Below are positions 17,553 through 26,335 of a DNA stretch of 64,000 bases, one piece after another. Below the pieces are notes generated by a model. That model saw only the letters and a list, made by a program, of their open reading frames with translations, had not been told where the DNA came from and searched no databases. Numbering within the stretch: position 1 is the first letter of the stretch; the number at the start of each line of letters is the position of its first letter. A program made the position numbers and the translations under genes. This DNA comes from Actinoplanes utahensis (lineage in GTDB: Bacteria; Actinomycetota; Actinomycetes; Mycobacteriales; Micromonosporaceae), in NCBI RefSeq assembly GCF_016862455.1, contig NZ_BOMZ01000026.1, positions 62,001 to 126,000 on the forward strand, given 5' to 3'.

Positions 17553-17616
17553 GCCTGTCCCCCCTCTCGGGCGTCAAAAGCGCAGGTAGAGCCGCGCATG
17601 AACTCACTCCGTTCGC

Positions 17617-18054
17617 TCATGCCCGGCTGCGCTCCTTGACCGCGTGCTTCACTTCGTCGACGTCGGCCTTGACGCTCGCGATCGCGGCCGAGGGTTCCGG
17701 CGGCACCGCCCGGTTCACCTGCTTCTTGCCCAGCAGCGCGAGCACGCCCGCGACCGCGAAGAGCACGACGGTGACGATCAGCGCCGCGGCCCACAGCGGA
17801 AGGACCAGGTCCAACGCGATGACCGTCGTCGCGATCGCCGCACCCAGTCCGTACAACGCCAGCACTCCGGCGCCACCGAACAGCCCCGCGCCGATACCGG
17901 CACGCTTACCCTTCTCCGTCAGCTCCGCCTTGGCCAGGGTGATCTCGTCGCGGACCAGACGGCCGAGCTGCTCGCTCGCGCGCTGCACCAGTTCGGCAGT
18001 GGACTGCTCGGAGATCGGCCGGGCGGGAACGCCGTTCAAGACATCGGCCATCAT
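17617..18054 (-). CDS. Actinobacterial holin-X-like membrane protein
   Basis: 145 residues. The N-terminal amphipathic region STAELVQRASEQLGRLVRDE is followed by LAKAELTEKGKRAG, the usual pattern of the phage-holin-superfamily III (holin-X) family. Two membrane segments (FGGAGVLALYGLGAAIATTVI and LWAAALIVTVVLFAVAGVLA) follow, with a charged C terminus. The name comes from fold similarity; no phage genes are near, so a stress-related membrane role is more likely. ATG 18054 has GGGG upstream. Confidence 0.8.
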   Translation of the reverse strand: MMADVLNGVPARPISEQSTAELVQRASEQLGRLVRDEITLAKAELTEKGKRAGIGAGLFGGAGVLALYGLGAAIATTVIALDLVLPLWAAALIVTVVLFAVAGVLALLGKKQVNRAVPPEPSAAIASVKADVDEVKHAVKERSRA

Positions 18055-18100
18055 GTTCCCCCTTTCCGTGTGAACGGGGTATGCCCTGATCAGAGCTGGC

Positions 18101-19288
18101 TCAATCCTTACTGTCCGACGCAACCGGAACCGGACCGCCGAAGACCACCCCACGGGCGTCGCCGTCCAGTCCGCCGCTGAAGACGCGCGCCGCGTCGGAG
18201 TCCGCGTCCGAGTCCGGATGGGTGTCGTGCGCGTGGTGGCCGTCCGGCTGCGACGGCAGCGTGACGGCCTTCTCGACCTCGGCACGGACCTTCGGCACCG
18301 AGCTTCGCTGGTGATCCCAGATCCACGCGACCAGCCGTTCCCGCACCAGGCACCGCAGGTCCCACAGGGCGGCCGCGTCGTCCGCGCTGACCAGCGCACG
18401 CAGCCGGATCCGGCCGTCGGTGGCCTGGATGACCTGCAGGACGCAGACCTTGCCGTTCCACAGGTCGGTGTCCTCGCAGATCCGCTGCAACTCGGCCCGC
18501 ACCGGCTCCACCGGGGTCGCCCAGTCGACGTCGATCTCGGCCGTGCCGAGCACCGCCGACGCGGTCCGGGTCCAGTTCTGGAACGGTTTGCTGGTGAAGT
18601 ACGAGGTCGGCAGGATCAGACGCCGGTCGTCCCAGATCTGCACCACCACGTACGTCAGGGTGATCTCCTCGATCCGCCCCCACTCCTGCTCCACCACGAC
18701 CACGTCGTCGACCCTTATCGCGTCGCTGAAGGCGAGCTGGATCCCGGCGAACATGTTGCCCAGCGTGCTCTGCGCGGCCAGGGCCGCGACCACGCTGATC
18801 AGACCGGCCGAGGCGACCACGCTGGCGCCGAGCGCCCGGATGTCCGGGAACGTCATCAGCATGACGCCGACGGTCAGCACCACGATGGCGGCCACCGTCA
18901 CCCGGCGCAGCATCACCACCTGCGTCTTGATCCGCCGGCTCTTCAGATTGTCCGGGACGTCGGTGCGCCACCGGGCCAGCGCCATGTCCTCCAGCACCAG
19001 CAGGGTGGCGCCGACCAGCCAGGCCCCGGCGGCGATGCAGAGCAGCACCAGCACGTGCACCACGCCGGACCGGCCGGGGAAGTCACCGGCCCAGATCCGC
19101 ACCGCCTGCTGCACGGCCAGCAGGGTGACCGTGGCCAGGAACGGCCGGTGCATGGTGCGTGCCAGGTCGGCGGCGAGCGGGGACCGGCGGCCGAGCCGTT
19201 TCATCACCCAGTGGACGATTTCGACGACCACGATCGCGACTCCGGCCGCGCCGGCGACCGCGAGCAGAGCTGTCATTGCGTTGGACAC
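18101..19288 (-). CDS. MscS-family mechanosensitive channel
   Basis: 395 residues from GTG 19288, with GGGAGG 7 nt upstream. There are about four to five membrane segments. The pore-lining helix region is ALGASVVASAGLISVVAALA, followed by AQSTLGNMFAGIQLAFSD, the conserved MscS signature, and the beta domain VDDVVVVEQEWGRIEEITLTY. It releases solutes on osmotic downshock. The C-terminal tail is His/Asp-rich (HHAHDTHPDSDADSD). It is the upstream gene of a run of envelope-related minus-strand genes. Confidence 0.9.
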   Translation of the reverse strand: MSNAMTALLAVAGAAGVAIVVVEIVHWVMKRLGRRSPLAADLARTMHRPFLATVTLLAVQQAVRIWAGDFPGRSGVVHVLVLLCIAAGAWLVGATLLVLEDMALARWRTDVPDNLKSRRIKTQVVMLRRVTVAAIVVLTVGVMLMTFPDIRALGASVVASAGLISVVAALAAQSTLGNMFAGIQLAFSDAIRVDDVVVVEQEWGRIEEITLTYVVVQIWDDRRLILPTSYFTSKPFQNWTRTASAVLGTAEIDVDWATPVEPVRAELQRICEDTDLWNGKVCVLQVIQATDGRIRLRALVSADDAAALWDLRCLVRERLVAWIWDHQRSSVPKVRAEVEKAVTLPSQPDGHHAHDTHPDSDADSDAARVFSGGLDGDARGVVFGGPVPVASDSKD

Positions 19289-19395
19289 TGGATTACCTCC
19301 CACGGCGAGAAGCCTTGCCCGTACTCGCCCCGGGCACACCGGTGGCGGCGGATGTCAGACGAAGCTCACATCCGCCGCCAGCTCCCGGTCCGGTG

Positions 19396-20223
19396 TCAGA
19401 TCTTGCGGTACCGGGCCTGGGCGATGCAGTAGACGCCGTAGGCGGCGATCCCGGCGGCGATCAGGCCGAGGACCCAGACGCCCCAGGAGTACCCGGCGAG
19501 GGTCTTCAGGGCCGCGTCCAGGCCGCGGGCCTTGTTCGGGTCGAAGGTCACGGCGGCGGTGACGATGAGGACACCGGCGATCGTGTACGCGACACCCTTG
19601 GCAATGTAACCGGCCACGCCCAGCTTGATGATCGGCTGACGGGTGCCGGCGGGCATCTGCTGGGTGTTCAGGTGCCGGGTGAACTTGCGCTTCCAGCCGT
19701 AGTACACCATCCCGACGCCGATGCCGACCACCACCAGGCCGATCAGGCCGACCAGCCACCGGCCGCCGGCCGAGGACAGCAGACCGGACGTCTTGTTCTC
19801 GTAGCTGTCGCCCATCGAGGCGTTCGAGCCCTGCACGATCTTGACGGCCATGTAGGCGAGGTATCCGTAGAGGACGGCGCGGACGCCGGACAGGACCCGC
19901 TCGGCCGTCGCGGTACGGTCCCGCGGGCCGCTCTCCCCGATGGCGGCCTCGAAAGCCTGCCAGATCGCCATGGCGGCCAGGCCGACGGCGATGACGATCA
20001 GCAGGGTCTTGCCGAACGACTGCCGCGCGATGGTCTGCAGAGCTCCGGACTGGTCACTCGCCTGACCGGAGCCGACACCGAAGGCGACCTGCAGCGCGAT
20101 CCAGGCGAAGAGGAGGTGGATGATGCCGTAACCGATGAAGCCGCCCCGAGCCAGGAGCTCCAGGGGCTTGCTGTCGGCGGCCCGTGACGCGGTGTGCTTG
20201 ACGTTCGAGGCAGCGGAGGTCAT
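19396..20223 (-). CDS. DUF1206 membrane protein
   Basis: 275 residues with about six hydrophobic segments arranged as three repeats, each starting LxxGGFIxYGI-like: LLARGGFIGYGIIHLLFAW, VLSGVRAVLYGYLAYMAVKI and LGVAGYIAKGVAYTIAGVLI. This is the three-fold DUF1206 pattern. The role is unknown. Start ATG 20223 follows a G-run; ATG 20232 would add three residues. No partner is obvious beyond the downstream MscS channel. Confidence 0.86.
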   Translation of the reverse strand: MTSAASNVKHTASRAADSKPLELLARGGFIGYGIIHLLFAWIALQVAFGVGSGQASDQSGALQTIARQSFGKTLLIVIAVGLAAMAIWQAFEAAIGESGPRDRTATAERVLSGVRAVLYGYLAYMAVKIVQGSNASMGDSYENKTSGLLSSAGGRWLVGLIGLVVVGIGVGMVYYGWKRKFTRHLNTQQMPAGTRQPIIKLGVAGYIAKGVAYTIAGVLIVTAAVTFDPNKARGLDAALKTLAGYSWGVWVLGLIAAGIAAYGVYCIAQARYRKI

Positions 20224-20267
20224 GCCCCCCAATGTGACCGGGAGCGACGATCGTCAAACTTGAGGCG

Positions 20268-20594
20268 TCACTGGGACACCTTCACCTTGACCGCGTCGGT
20301 CGTCACGCTCTCCAGGCTGACCTGGAGACCGCCCACGTCGACCGGCTGCTGGCCCGTGGTGAGCTGGACCTGCTGACCGGCGACCTCCAGGGTCACGGTG
20401 CTGTCGTCGGCGGAGATGAATTTCGCCTCCACGCCGAGGACGTCGACGCTGGCGTTCGTCTCCCGCTGGATGGTCACGGTGCACTGATCGAGCCCGCAGC
20501 TCACATCGTCACCACACCCGGTGAGCAGGGTGAGACCGAGGGCGGCGGAGGCGAGAGCGACGGCGATGCGGCGGGGAGCCTTAGAGATCAACAC
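20268..20594 (-). CDS. Small secreted lipoprotein
   Basis: About 108 residues. A signal peptide RRIAVALASAALGLTLLTGC ends in an LTGC lipobox (Cys at about 27), so the protein should be lipid-anchored outside the membrane. The mature part has two Cys in VSCGLDQC and a beta-rich sequence (VTIQRETNASVDVLGVEAKF). No family is recognised. GTG 20594 or TTG 20591 both have GAAGG upstream. Confidence 0.7.
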   Translation of the reverse strand: MLISKAPRRIAVALASAALGLTLLTGCGDDVSCGLDQCTVTIQRETNASVDVLGVEAKFISADDSTVTLEVAGQQVQLTTGQQPVDVGGLQVSLESVTTDAVKVKVSQ

Positions 20595-20624
20595 CCTTCT
20601 CACGGTACGGGGTGAAAGCAAACA

Positions 20625-20636
20625 TAAGCTGGGAGC
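20625..20636 (+). promoter_or_regulatory. Leaderless-type promoter of the small GNAT gene
   Basis: TAAGCT (20625-20630) ends 6 nt before GTG 20637. Confidence 0.45.
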
Positions 20637-20921
20637 GTGACCGATCAACCCGTTCGGGAGAACACCGCCGAGCACCGTTTCGAACTCGTCGTGGACGGCC
20701 GGGTGGGCGCGCTCGCCACCTACCGCCTCCGCGACGGCGCCGTGCAGATCCTGCACACCGAGACCGACCCGGAGCTGCGCGGCCGCGGCCTGGCCGGCGA
20801 ACTGGCCCGCCAGACCCTCGACCGGATCCGCTCCCGCGGCGACCGGGTGATCCCCTCGTGCCCGTTCTTCGCCCACTTCATCAGCGAACACCCCGAGTAC
20901 GGCGACCTGGTCGCCCACTGA
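20637..20921 (+). CDS. Small GNAT-type N-acetyltransferase (COG2388-like)
   Basis: 94 residues, a minimal GNAT fold. TDPELRGRGLAGELARQTLD is the acetyl-CoA pyrophosphate loop (motif A), and VIPSCPFFAHFISEHPEYGDL is the typical C-terminal motif of this short family, which lacks the usual N-terminal extension. Substrates are unknown. A 53-bp inverted repeat starts 8 bp after the stop and separates it from the convergent hexosaminidase gene. Confidence 0.85.
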   Translation: MTDQPVRENTAEHRFELVVDGRVGALATYRLRDGAVQILHTETDPELRGRGLAGELARQTLDRIRSRGDRVIPSCPFFAHFISEHPEYGDLVAH

Positions 20922-20928
20922 GGACCCC

Positions 20929-20981
20929 GGCCGGCCGTCACCGCCGTCTCGATGCGCCGGAGACAGCGGTGACGACCAGCC
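20929..20981. repeat. Dispersed 53-bp inverted repeat, copy A (between convergent genes)
   Basis: The left arm is 20929-20950, the 9-nt loop GATGCGCCG is 20951-20959, and the right arm is 20960-20981. The right arm reads GAGACAGC, GGTGAC, GACCAGCC. The three arm mismatches are all G-U wobbles in minus-strand RNA, the strand of the hexosaminidase gene ending 11 bp away. It is probably a bidirectional terminator belonging to the family described for 29880 and 53944. Confidence 0.75.
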
Positions 20982-20991
20982 GGGTCGTGAT

Positions 20992-22560
20992 CTAGGCGGC
21001 GATCGGCTGCGGGGCCGGTTCCGGGACGGTCACGCCGGCGATCAGTTCGGCGGCGGCGCGGCCCAGCGCCCGGGTCGCGCCGTGCGTGGCGATGTGCACC
21101 CCGCCGGTGACGGTGACCGGGATGCCCATCTCGACGACGATCGCGTCGGGCCGCACGTCGAGGACCGCGCGCAGGGCCCGCTCGATCCACGGGTGCCGGT
21201 GGATGTCGCGGACCACGAGCACCAGCGGCCGCTCCCCCACGCCGGCGAGCACCGGCGCGGCCGGGTCGGCGAGCGACTCCAGGTCGCCGGCCGAGAAGCG
21301 GACGGTGGAGGTTCCGGGCAGCAGCTCGCCGAGCGGGTCTCCGACGCCCCACGGGGTCTCGCTGCCGATGGCGATGTTGCGCGGCGGGGCGAACTCGACG
21401 ACGTGCGGCGCCCCGGTGATCGGCAGGAGCGGGCCGTCGCCGGCGACGGTGACCTTCACGGCCTTGCGGGCGGCGGCGAACCCGATGGTGGAGCCCAGGA
21501 CCGCCACCTCGGTGGTGGCGGCGGCGTCGGCGATGGCCCGGGCGCCGGTGGCGATCTGCGTGCGGGTGGTCCAGGCGGCCAGCTCACGGACCCGGCGTAC
21601 GGCGTCGCGCAGCCGCTCCTCGGAGAGCTCGCCGGACCGGACCGCGGCGACGATGGCGTCCCGCAGGCGGATCGCGGTCTCCTCGTCGGCGTGGTCGCCG
21701 CCGACGCAGATGGCGTCGACCCCGGCGGCCAGCGCCCGGACGGTGGCGCCCTCCAGGCCGTACCGGCGGCGCACGCCCTGCATCTCGATGCCGTCGGTGA
21801 CGATCAGGCCGTCGAAGCCGAACTCCTGGCGCAGCAGGCCGGTCAGGATGCGCGGGCTCAGGGTGGCCGGCAGGACCGGGTCGAAGGCCGGGACGAGCAG
21901 GTGGCCGGTCATCACGGCCCGGGCGCCGGCCGCGATCGCCGCGCGGAACGGGACCAGCTCGCAGGCTTCCAGGTCGGCCCGGCGGCGGTCGATCACCGGA
22001 ACGTCGTGGTGCGAGTCGACGGCGGTGTCGCCGTGACCGGGGAAGTGCTTGGCGCAGCCGGCCACCCCGGACTCCTGGAGCCCGCGGATGAAGGCGGAGG
22101 TGTGCCGGGCCACGAGTCGCGGTTCGGAGCCGAACGCCCGTACGCCGATGACCGGGTTTCCGGGGTTGTTGTTGACGTCGGCGTCCGGGGCGTAGTCGAG
22201 GGTGATGCCGGCGTCGGCCAGCTCCCGGCCGAGGTCCCGGGCGACCGCCTCGGTGAGCTCCGGATCGTCGATCGCGCCCAGGGCCAGGTTGCCGGGGCGG
22301 GAGCTGCCGAGCCGCGACTCGAACCGGGTGACGTCGCCGGCCTCCTCGTCGATGGCCACGATCACATCGGGGTTCTCGGCCCGCAGTTGTGCGGTCAGCG
22401 CGGCCACCTGTGCGGGTGATTCCACGTTGCGGGCGAAGAGGGCGACCCCACCGAGCCCGGCGCCGAGCCACCGGCGGACCCAGTCCGGGGCGGAGGTGCC
22501 GACGAAGCCCGGCTGTAGCACCGCAGCGGCCAGTTCCGGCAATTCGCCGTGATTGGACAT
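20992..22560 (-). CDS. Beta-N-acetylhexosaminidase, GH3 (NagZ-like)
   Basis: 522 residues. The GH3 barrel contains VIVAIDEEAGDVTRF, the KHFPGHG-DTAVDSH loop carrying the His/Asp acid-base dyad characteristic of NagZ, and VTDGIEMQG with the nucleophile Asp. The C-terminal domain (about 340-520) is more variable. The enzyme removes N-acetylglucosamine from muropeptides or chitin fragments; no signal peptide is seen, so it is cytoplasmic. ATG 22560 follows a GGGGG tract. The upstream 120 bp is AT-rich and may hold an operator. Confidence 0.88.
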   Translation of the reverse strand: MSNHGELPELAAAVLQPGFVGTSAPDWVRRWLGAGLGGVALFARNVESPAQVAALTAQLRAENPDVIVAIDEEAGDVTRFESRLGSSRPGNLALGAIDDPELTEAVARDLGRELADAGITLDYAPDADVNNNPGNPVIGVRAFGSEPRLVARHTSAFIRGLQESGVAGCAKHFPGHGDTAVDSHHDVPVIDRRRADLEACELVPFRAAIAAGARAVMTGHLLVPAFDPVLPATLSPRILTGLLRQEFGFDGLIVTDGIEMQGVRRRYGLEGATVRALAAGVDAICVGGDHADEETAIRLRDAIVAAVRSGELSEERLRDAVRRVRELAAWTTRTQIATGARAIADAAATTEVAVLGSTIGFAAARKAVKVTVAGDGPLLPITGAPHVVEFAPPRNIAIGSETPWGVGDPLGELLPGTSTVRFSAGDLESLADPAAPVLAGVGERPLVLVVRDIHRHPWIERALRAVLDVRPDAIVVEMGIPVTVTGGVHIATHGATRALGRAAAELIAGVTVPEPAPQPIAA

Positions 22561-22665
22561 GAGCCCCCGTACCTCCCGTGTGTCGCCCTTGCGGCGACCT
22601 ATGTTCACACCCCCCGGCGCGATTAGTCAACAAACCTTTCTATTAGCTGAGGGTGAATACCTCGT

Positions 22666-22677
22666 TAGGATGTGCAC
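22666..22677 (+). promoter_or_regulatory. Leaderless-type promoter
   Basis: TAGGAT (22666-22671) ends 6 nt before GTG 22678; TTAGCT lies 17 nt upstream as a weak -35. The AT-rich tract AGTCAACAAACCTTTC just upstream is shared with the divergent hexosaminidase promoter region. Confidence 0.45.
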
Positions 22678-22818
22678 GTGCTCACTCCACCGCTGGCGGC
22701 TGACCTGGACTGGACCGAGATCGACTGGTCCGAGGTGCACGCCGTCCGCCTGCTCGGCGTGGCGCTCGCCGTGCTCTTCCTGATCTGGGCGATCCGTCGC
22801 ATGTTCGGAGGCAAATAG
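22678..22818 (+). CDS. Small single-span membrane protein (46 aa)
   Basis: GTG 22678 to TAG 22818. The N terminus is acidic and Trp-rich (LDWTEIDWSEVH), followed by one hydrophobic helix RLLGVALAVLFLIWAIRR and a basic tail MFGGK. The promoter geometry supports it as a real gene with a leaderless mRNA. It ends 16 bp before the F420 enzyme gene, so it likely leads that operon. The role is unknown. Confidence 0.6.
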   Translation: MLTPPLAADLDWTEIDWSEVHAVRLLGVALAVLFLIWAIRRMFGGK

Positions 22819-22834
22819 GGGTACCGGGGCGGCC

Positions 22835-23782
22835 ATGCGTATCGGATATTTCCTCTCCAGCGAGGAGTACTCGCCGGCCGAGCTCCTCGAACAGGCCAAG
22901 GGTGCCGAGCGGGCCGGATTCCAGGGCCTGTGGATCTCCGACCACTACCACCCGTGGGTCGACGCCCAGGGGCAGAGCGCCTTCGTGTGGTCGATGATCG
23001 GCGCGATCAGCCAGGCGTCGGGTCTGCCGATCACCACCGCGGTGACCTGCCCGACCGTGCGCATCCATCCGGCCGTGATCGCCCAGGCCGCCGCGACCAG
23101 CGCGGTCCTCACCGGCGGCCGCTTCCGGCTCGGTGTCGGCACCGGCGAGGCGCTCAACGAGCACATCTTCGGCGACGCGTGGCCCGAGCTCGACGTCCGG
23201 CTGGAGATGCTGGAGGAGGCGATCGAGATCATCCGTGGCCTGTGGCGGGGCGGGAACTACTCGCACCACGGCAAGCACTACACGGTGGAGAACGCCCGGA
23301 TCTACACGCTGCCGGAGAAGCCGGTGGAGATCCTGGTGTCCGGCTTCGGCCCGAAGGCGATCGAGGTCGCCGGCCGGATCGGCGACGGATACGTCAGCGT
23401 GATGCCGGACGGCGAGATGGTCGATCGGTTCCGGAAGGCGGGCGGCGGGAGCAAGGTCGCCCAGGGTGGCTTCAAGGCGGCGTTCGCGGCGACCGCCGAG
23501 GAGGGCGCGCGGATCGCGTACGAGAGGTGGCCCAACGCCGGCGTCCCCGGCGAGCTGTCCCAGGTGCTGCCCACGCCGAAGCATTTCGAGCAGGCGTCCC
23601 AGCTGGTCACCCAGGACATGATCGCCGAGAGCTTCGTCTGCGGCAACGACCCGGAGAAGCACCTCGAGATGATCAAAAAGTACGCGGACGCCGGCTTCGA
23701 CGAGATCTACGTCGCCAACACCGGCCCGCACTACCAGGGTCTCTTCGACCTGTACTCCCGCGAGATCCTGCCGAAGCTCTGA
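22835..23782 (+). CDS. LLM-class F420-dependent oxidoreductase (G6PD-like subfamily)
   Basis: 315 residues of the luciferase-like TIM-barrel family. GFQGLWISDHYHPW and RFRLGVGTGEALNEHI are conserved F420-binding regions, and ILVSGFGPKAIEVAGRIGDG is the usual C-terminal phosphate loop. It resembles the F420-dependent glucose-6-phosphate dehydrogenase-like group; the actual substrate is not predictable. ATG 22835 begins the fold directly. Its TGA overlaps the ATG of the helicase gene (TGATG), so the two are translationally coupled. Confidence 0.88.
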   Translation: MRIGYFLSSEEYSPAELLEQAKGAERAGFQGLWISDHYHPWVDAQGQSAFVWSMIGAISQASGLPITTAVTCPTVRIHPAVIAQAAATSAVLTGGRFRLGVGTGEALNEHIFGDAWPELDVRLEMLEEAIEIIRGLWRGGNYSHHGKHYTVENARIYTLPEKPVEILVSGFGPKAIEVAGRIGDGYVSVMPDGEMVDRFRKAGGGSKVAQGGFKAAFAATAEEGARIAYERWPNAGVPGELSQVLPTPKHFEQASQLVTQDMIAESFVCGNDPEKHLEMIKKYADAGFDEIYVANTGPHYQGLFDLYSREILPKL

Positions 23783-25419
23783 TGAAGCTGCCCATCTACG
23801 GCCCGCGCCTGCGCCGGATCGCCCGCAATCACTTCGGCTGGCGCTCGCTGCGCCCCGGCCAGTTCAAACCGATGCGCGCGGTGCTGCGCCGCAAGGACGC
23901 CCTCGTGGTGCTGCCGACCGGCGCCGGGAAGTCGGCGATCTACCAGATCCCGGCGGTGCTGCTGCCCGGTCCCACGGTGGTCGTCTCGCCGCTGCTCGCC
24001 CTCCAGCAGGACCAGATCGCCGCCCTCAACGAGCACGGCGACCCGAAGACCCGCGCGGTCCGGGTCAGCTCCGCCGAGACGCCCGCCCAGCAGCGCGAGG
24101 CGATCGCGGCGATCCGCAACGGCGAGGCCGAGTTCCTCTTCATCACCCCGGAACAGCTCAGCGACCCGGAACGGCTGGCCGAGGTGCGCGCCCTCAGACC
24201 CGGCCTGGTCGCCGTCGACGAGGCGCACTGCATCTCCGCCTGGGGCCACGACTTCCGCCCCGACTATCTCGCGCTCGGCGACATGATCAAGCAGATCGGC
24301 CGGCCTCCGATCCTGGCGCTGACCGCCACCGCGTCCCCGCCGGTCCGCGAGGACATCATCGCCCGGCTGCGCCTCAACAAGCCCGAGATCCACGTGTCCG
24401 GGCTGGACCGGCGCAACCTGTTCCTCGAGGTCGCGTACTGCCCCGACGACAACTACCGGTGGCGCAAGCTGACCACGATGCTGGACCAGGAGCGGCGGCC
24501 CGGCATCATCTACGTCGCCACCCGGCGCGCCGCCGAGGAACTCGCCGAGCGCCTCACCGACGCCGGTTACCCGGCCTCGTTCTACCACGGTGGCATGGCC
24601 GCCGGCCTGCGTGAGGAACGGCATCAGGCGTTCAGCGACGACAAGGTCGACATCATGGTGGCGACCTCGGCGTTCGGCATGGGCATCGACAAGCCCAACA
24701 TCCGCTGGGTCGCCCACGTCGCGCTGCCCGACTCCCCGGACAGCTACTTCCAGGAGATCGGCCGCGCCGGCCGCGACGGTGAGCCGGCCCGCGCGCTGCT
24801 GCTCTGGCGCTCCGAGGACGAGGCCATCCAGCGGTTCTTCCAGGGCGGCTCGCCGTCCGAGGAGGAGCTCCAGGAGCTGGCCGGTGAGCTGCACAAGGGC
24901 CCCGCCAGCAAGACCGCGCTGCAGAAGACCACCGGGCTCGGGCCGCGCAAGCTCGGCCAGTACCTCAACCTGCTGGAACAGGTCGGCGCGGTACGGCCCG
25001 GCGCGGGTCACCAGCTGACGGTCCCGGCGCGCGCGCCGCTTCCGGCCGCCGCGGCTGCCGCCGCCCTCGCGGAATACGAACGTCAGCAGACCGTCGTGAA
25101 GTCGCGCACCGACATGATGCGAGCCTTCGCCCAGTCCCGGCAGTGCCGCACCGAGACGCTGCTGGCCTACTTCGGCGAGGACCTGAGGAAGCCGTGCGGC
25201 CACTGCGACAACTGCGCCGACGGCACCGCCCACGAGATCGCCGCCGCCGAGGCGGAGGGCCCGTTCCCGGTGCACAGCCAGGTCCGCCACGGCGAGTGGG
25301 GCACCGGCATGGTGATGAACTACGAGGAGGAACGGATGACGGTCCTCTTCGACTCGGTCGGTTACAAGACCCTGTCGGTGCCGGTCGTGGTCGAACAGAA
25401 CCTGCTCGTCCCGGCGTGA
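23782..25419 (+). CDS. RecQ-family ATP-dependent DNA helicase
   Basis: 545 residues. Walker A is PTGAGKS (45-51), motif II is VDEAHCISAWGHDFRPDY, motif VI is QEIGRAGRDG, and the zinc-binding cysteines are CRTETLLAYFGEDLRKPCGHC then DNC. It unwinds 3'-tailed DNA in repair and fork restart. It has no HRDC domain; the C terminus (VHSQVRHGEWGTGMVMNYEE) is instead a short beta-rich module. It begins within the stop of the F420 enzyme gene. A hairpin spans both its stop codon and that of the convergent lipoprotein gene. Confidence 0.92.
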   Translation: MKLPIYGPRLRRIARNHFGWRSLRPGQFKPMRAVLRRKDALVVLPTGAGKSAIYQIPAVLLPGPTVVVSPLLALQQDQIAALNEHGDPKTRAVRVSSAETPAQQREAIAAIRNGEAEFLFITPEQLSDPERLAEVRALRPGLVAVDEAHCISAWGHDFRPDYLALGDMIKQIGRPPILALTATASPPVREDIIARLRLNKPEIHVSGLDRRNLFLEVAYCPDDNYRWRKLTTMLDQERRPGIIYVATRRAAEELAERLTDAGYPASFYHGGMAAGLREERHQAFSDDKVDIMVATSAFGMGIDKPNIRWVAHVALPDSPDSYFQEIGRAGRDGEPARALLLWRSEDEAIQRFFQGGSPSEEELQELAGELHKGPASKTALQKTTGLGPRKLGQYLNLLEQVGAVRPGAGHQLTVPARAPLPAAAAAAALAEYERQQTVVKSRTDMMRAFAQSRQCRTETLLAYFGEDLRKPCGHCDNCADGTAHEIAAAEAEGPFPVHSQVRHGEWGTGMVMNYEEERMTVLFDSVGYKTLSVPVVVEQNLLVPA

Positions 25420-25439
25420 TCACCGGCGGCCGGTGGTCA
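25417..25439. terminator. Hairpin containing both stop codons of a convergent pair
   Basis: TGATCACCGG (25417-25426) pairs with CCGGTGGTCA (25430-25439) around loop CGG, with one T-G pair. It starts at the helicase TGA and ends at the complement of the lipoprotein TGA, so each stop codon lies in the base of the stem. Confidence 0.65.
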
Positions 25440-26150
25440 GCTCAGCGCCTTCTCGGCCTTCGTCAGGGCGCGACGGGCCACGTCCTCGGTCACCGCCGTG
25501 TCGATCACGCCGGTCGCGGTCTGCACCAGCGTGATCACCACACCACCCCGGCGCACCAGCACCATGTCCAAGTTCACGGTGGTGCCGGAGACCTCCGCGG
25601 TCACCCGGTGGGCGACGGTCTCGTCGGCGAGCTTCGGGAAGGACAGCGCGGTCATGTACATGTCGAAGGTGGTGCCGCCGTCGGTCTTCGTGGTCAGTTT
25701 CGGGCACGCGGCGACCCCCTTGGCGTAGCCGGCCACCAGGTCCCGGGCGCCGCTCTCATTCAGGGTCATGATGGTCTCGTCCAGGCTGGTGCCGGCCGGG
25801 GACTTGAAATCCGCGTCGAGCTGCTCCACTCCGGCGGCCTTCTTGACCACGGCGGCGAACTCCGGGCACTCGGCGTAATTCTCCGAGGCGTCCTCGGGCG
25901 CGGAGCCGTCGTCCGGCTCGGCGCTCCACCCGGTCGGCAGGTCGGCCACCGTCAGCAGCGCGGCCTTCACCTGATCGGCCGAATACGACCCGGCCCCCGG
26001 CTGCGCGGGGGCGGCCCCGGTGGACTGGCCGACCGTGCCGGCCCCGGTGGGCTGGCCGACCGTGCCGGCCCGGTCCTCGCCGTCCGCGCCGCAGCCGGCC
26101 AGCGCGGCGATCGTCAGTACAGCCGTCGTCATGCAGAGCCTTGCGCGCAC
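25437..26150 (-). CDS. Secreted lipoprotein with PknH-like sensor domain character
   Basis: 237 residues from GTG 26150, with GGGGGAA just upstream. The signal peptide ends in lipobox LAGC (Cys20). A short linker repeats AGTVGQ twice (A-GTVGQPTGAGTVGQSTG), then a globular domain begins YSADQVKAALLTVADLPTGW and contains a CPEFAAVV...ACPKL cysteine pair. The pattern resembles the extracytoplasmic sensor-like domains of actinobacterial lipoproteins and PknH. Ligand and role are unknown. Confidence 0.75.
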   Translation of the reverse strand: MRARLCMTTAVLTIAALAGCGADGEDRAGTVGQPTGAGTVGQSTGAAPAQPGAGSYSADQVKAALLTVADLPTGWSAEPDDGSAPEDASENYAECPEFAAVVKKAAGVEQLDADFKSPAGTSLDETIMTLNESGARDLVAGYAKGVAACPKLTTKTDGGTTFDMYMTALSFPKLADETVAHRVTAEVSGTTVNLDMVLVRRGGVVITLVQTATGVIDTAVTEDVARRALTKAEKALS

Positions 26151-26335
26151 GCTTCCCCCGAAAATCCGCCGCGATAGGAAATCGGCGGTCATCTTAGCGC
26201 TGAAACAGGGCGAACAGGTGATACGCCCGAATCTTTCGCCGAGCCGGATTCCGCTATGGACAGTATCGTTCGATCGAGGAGTGACTGTATGTGGCACGGC
26301 TGTGCCAGCATGCGTTCGTCACCGGCGTACGGGGG

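Noticed and set aside
17617..18054. Holin-like protein as sign of a prophage
   Set aside because: No integrase, terminase, capsid or lysin genes; the neighbours are actinobacterial membrane families, so it is a chromosomal holin-X relative.
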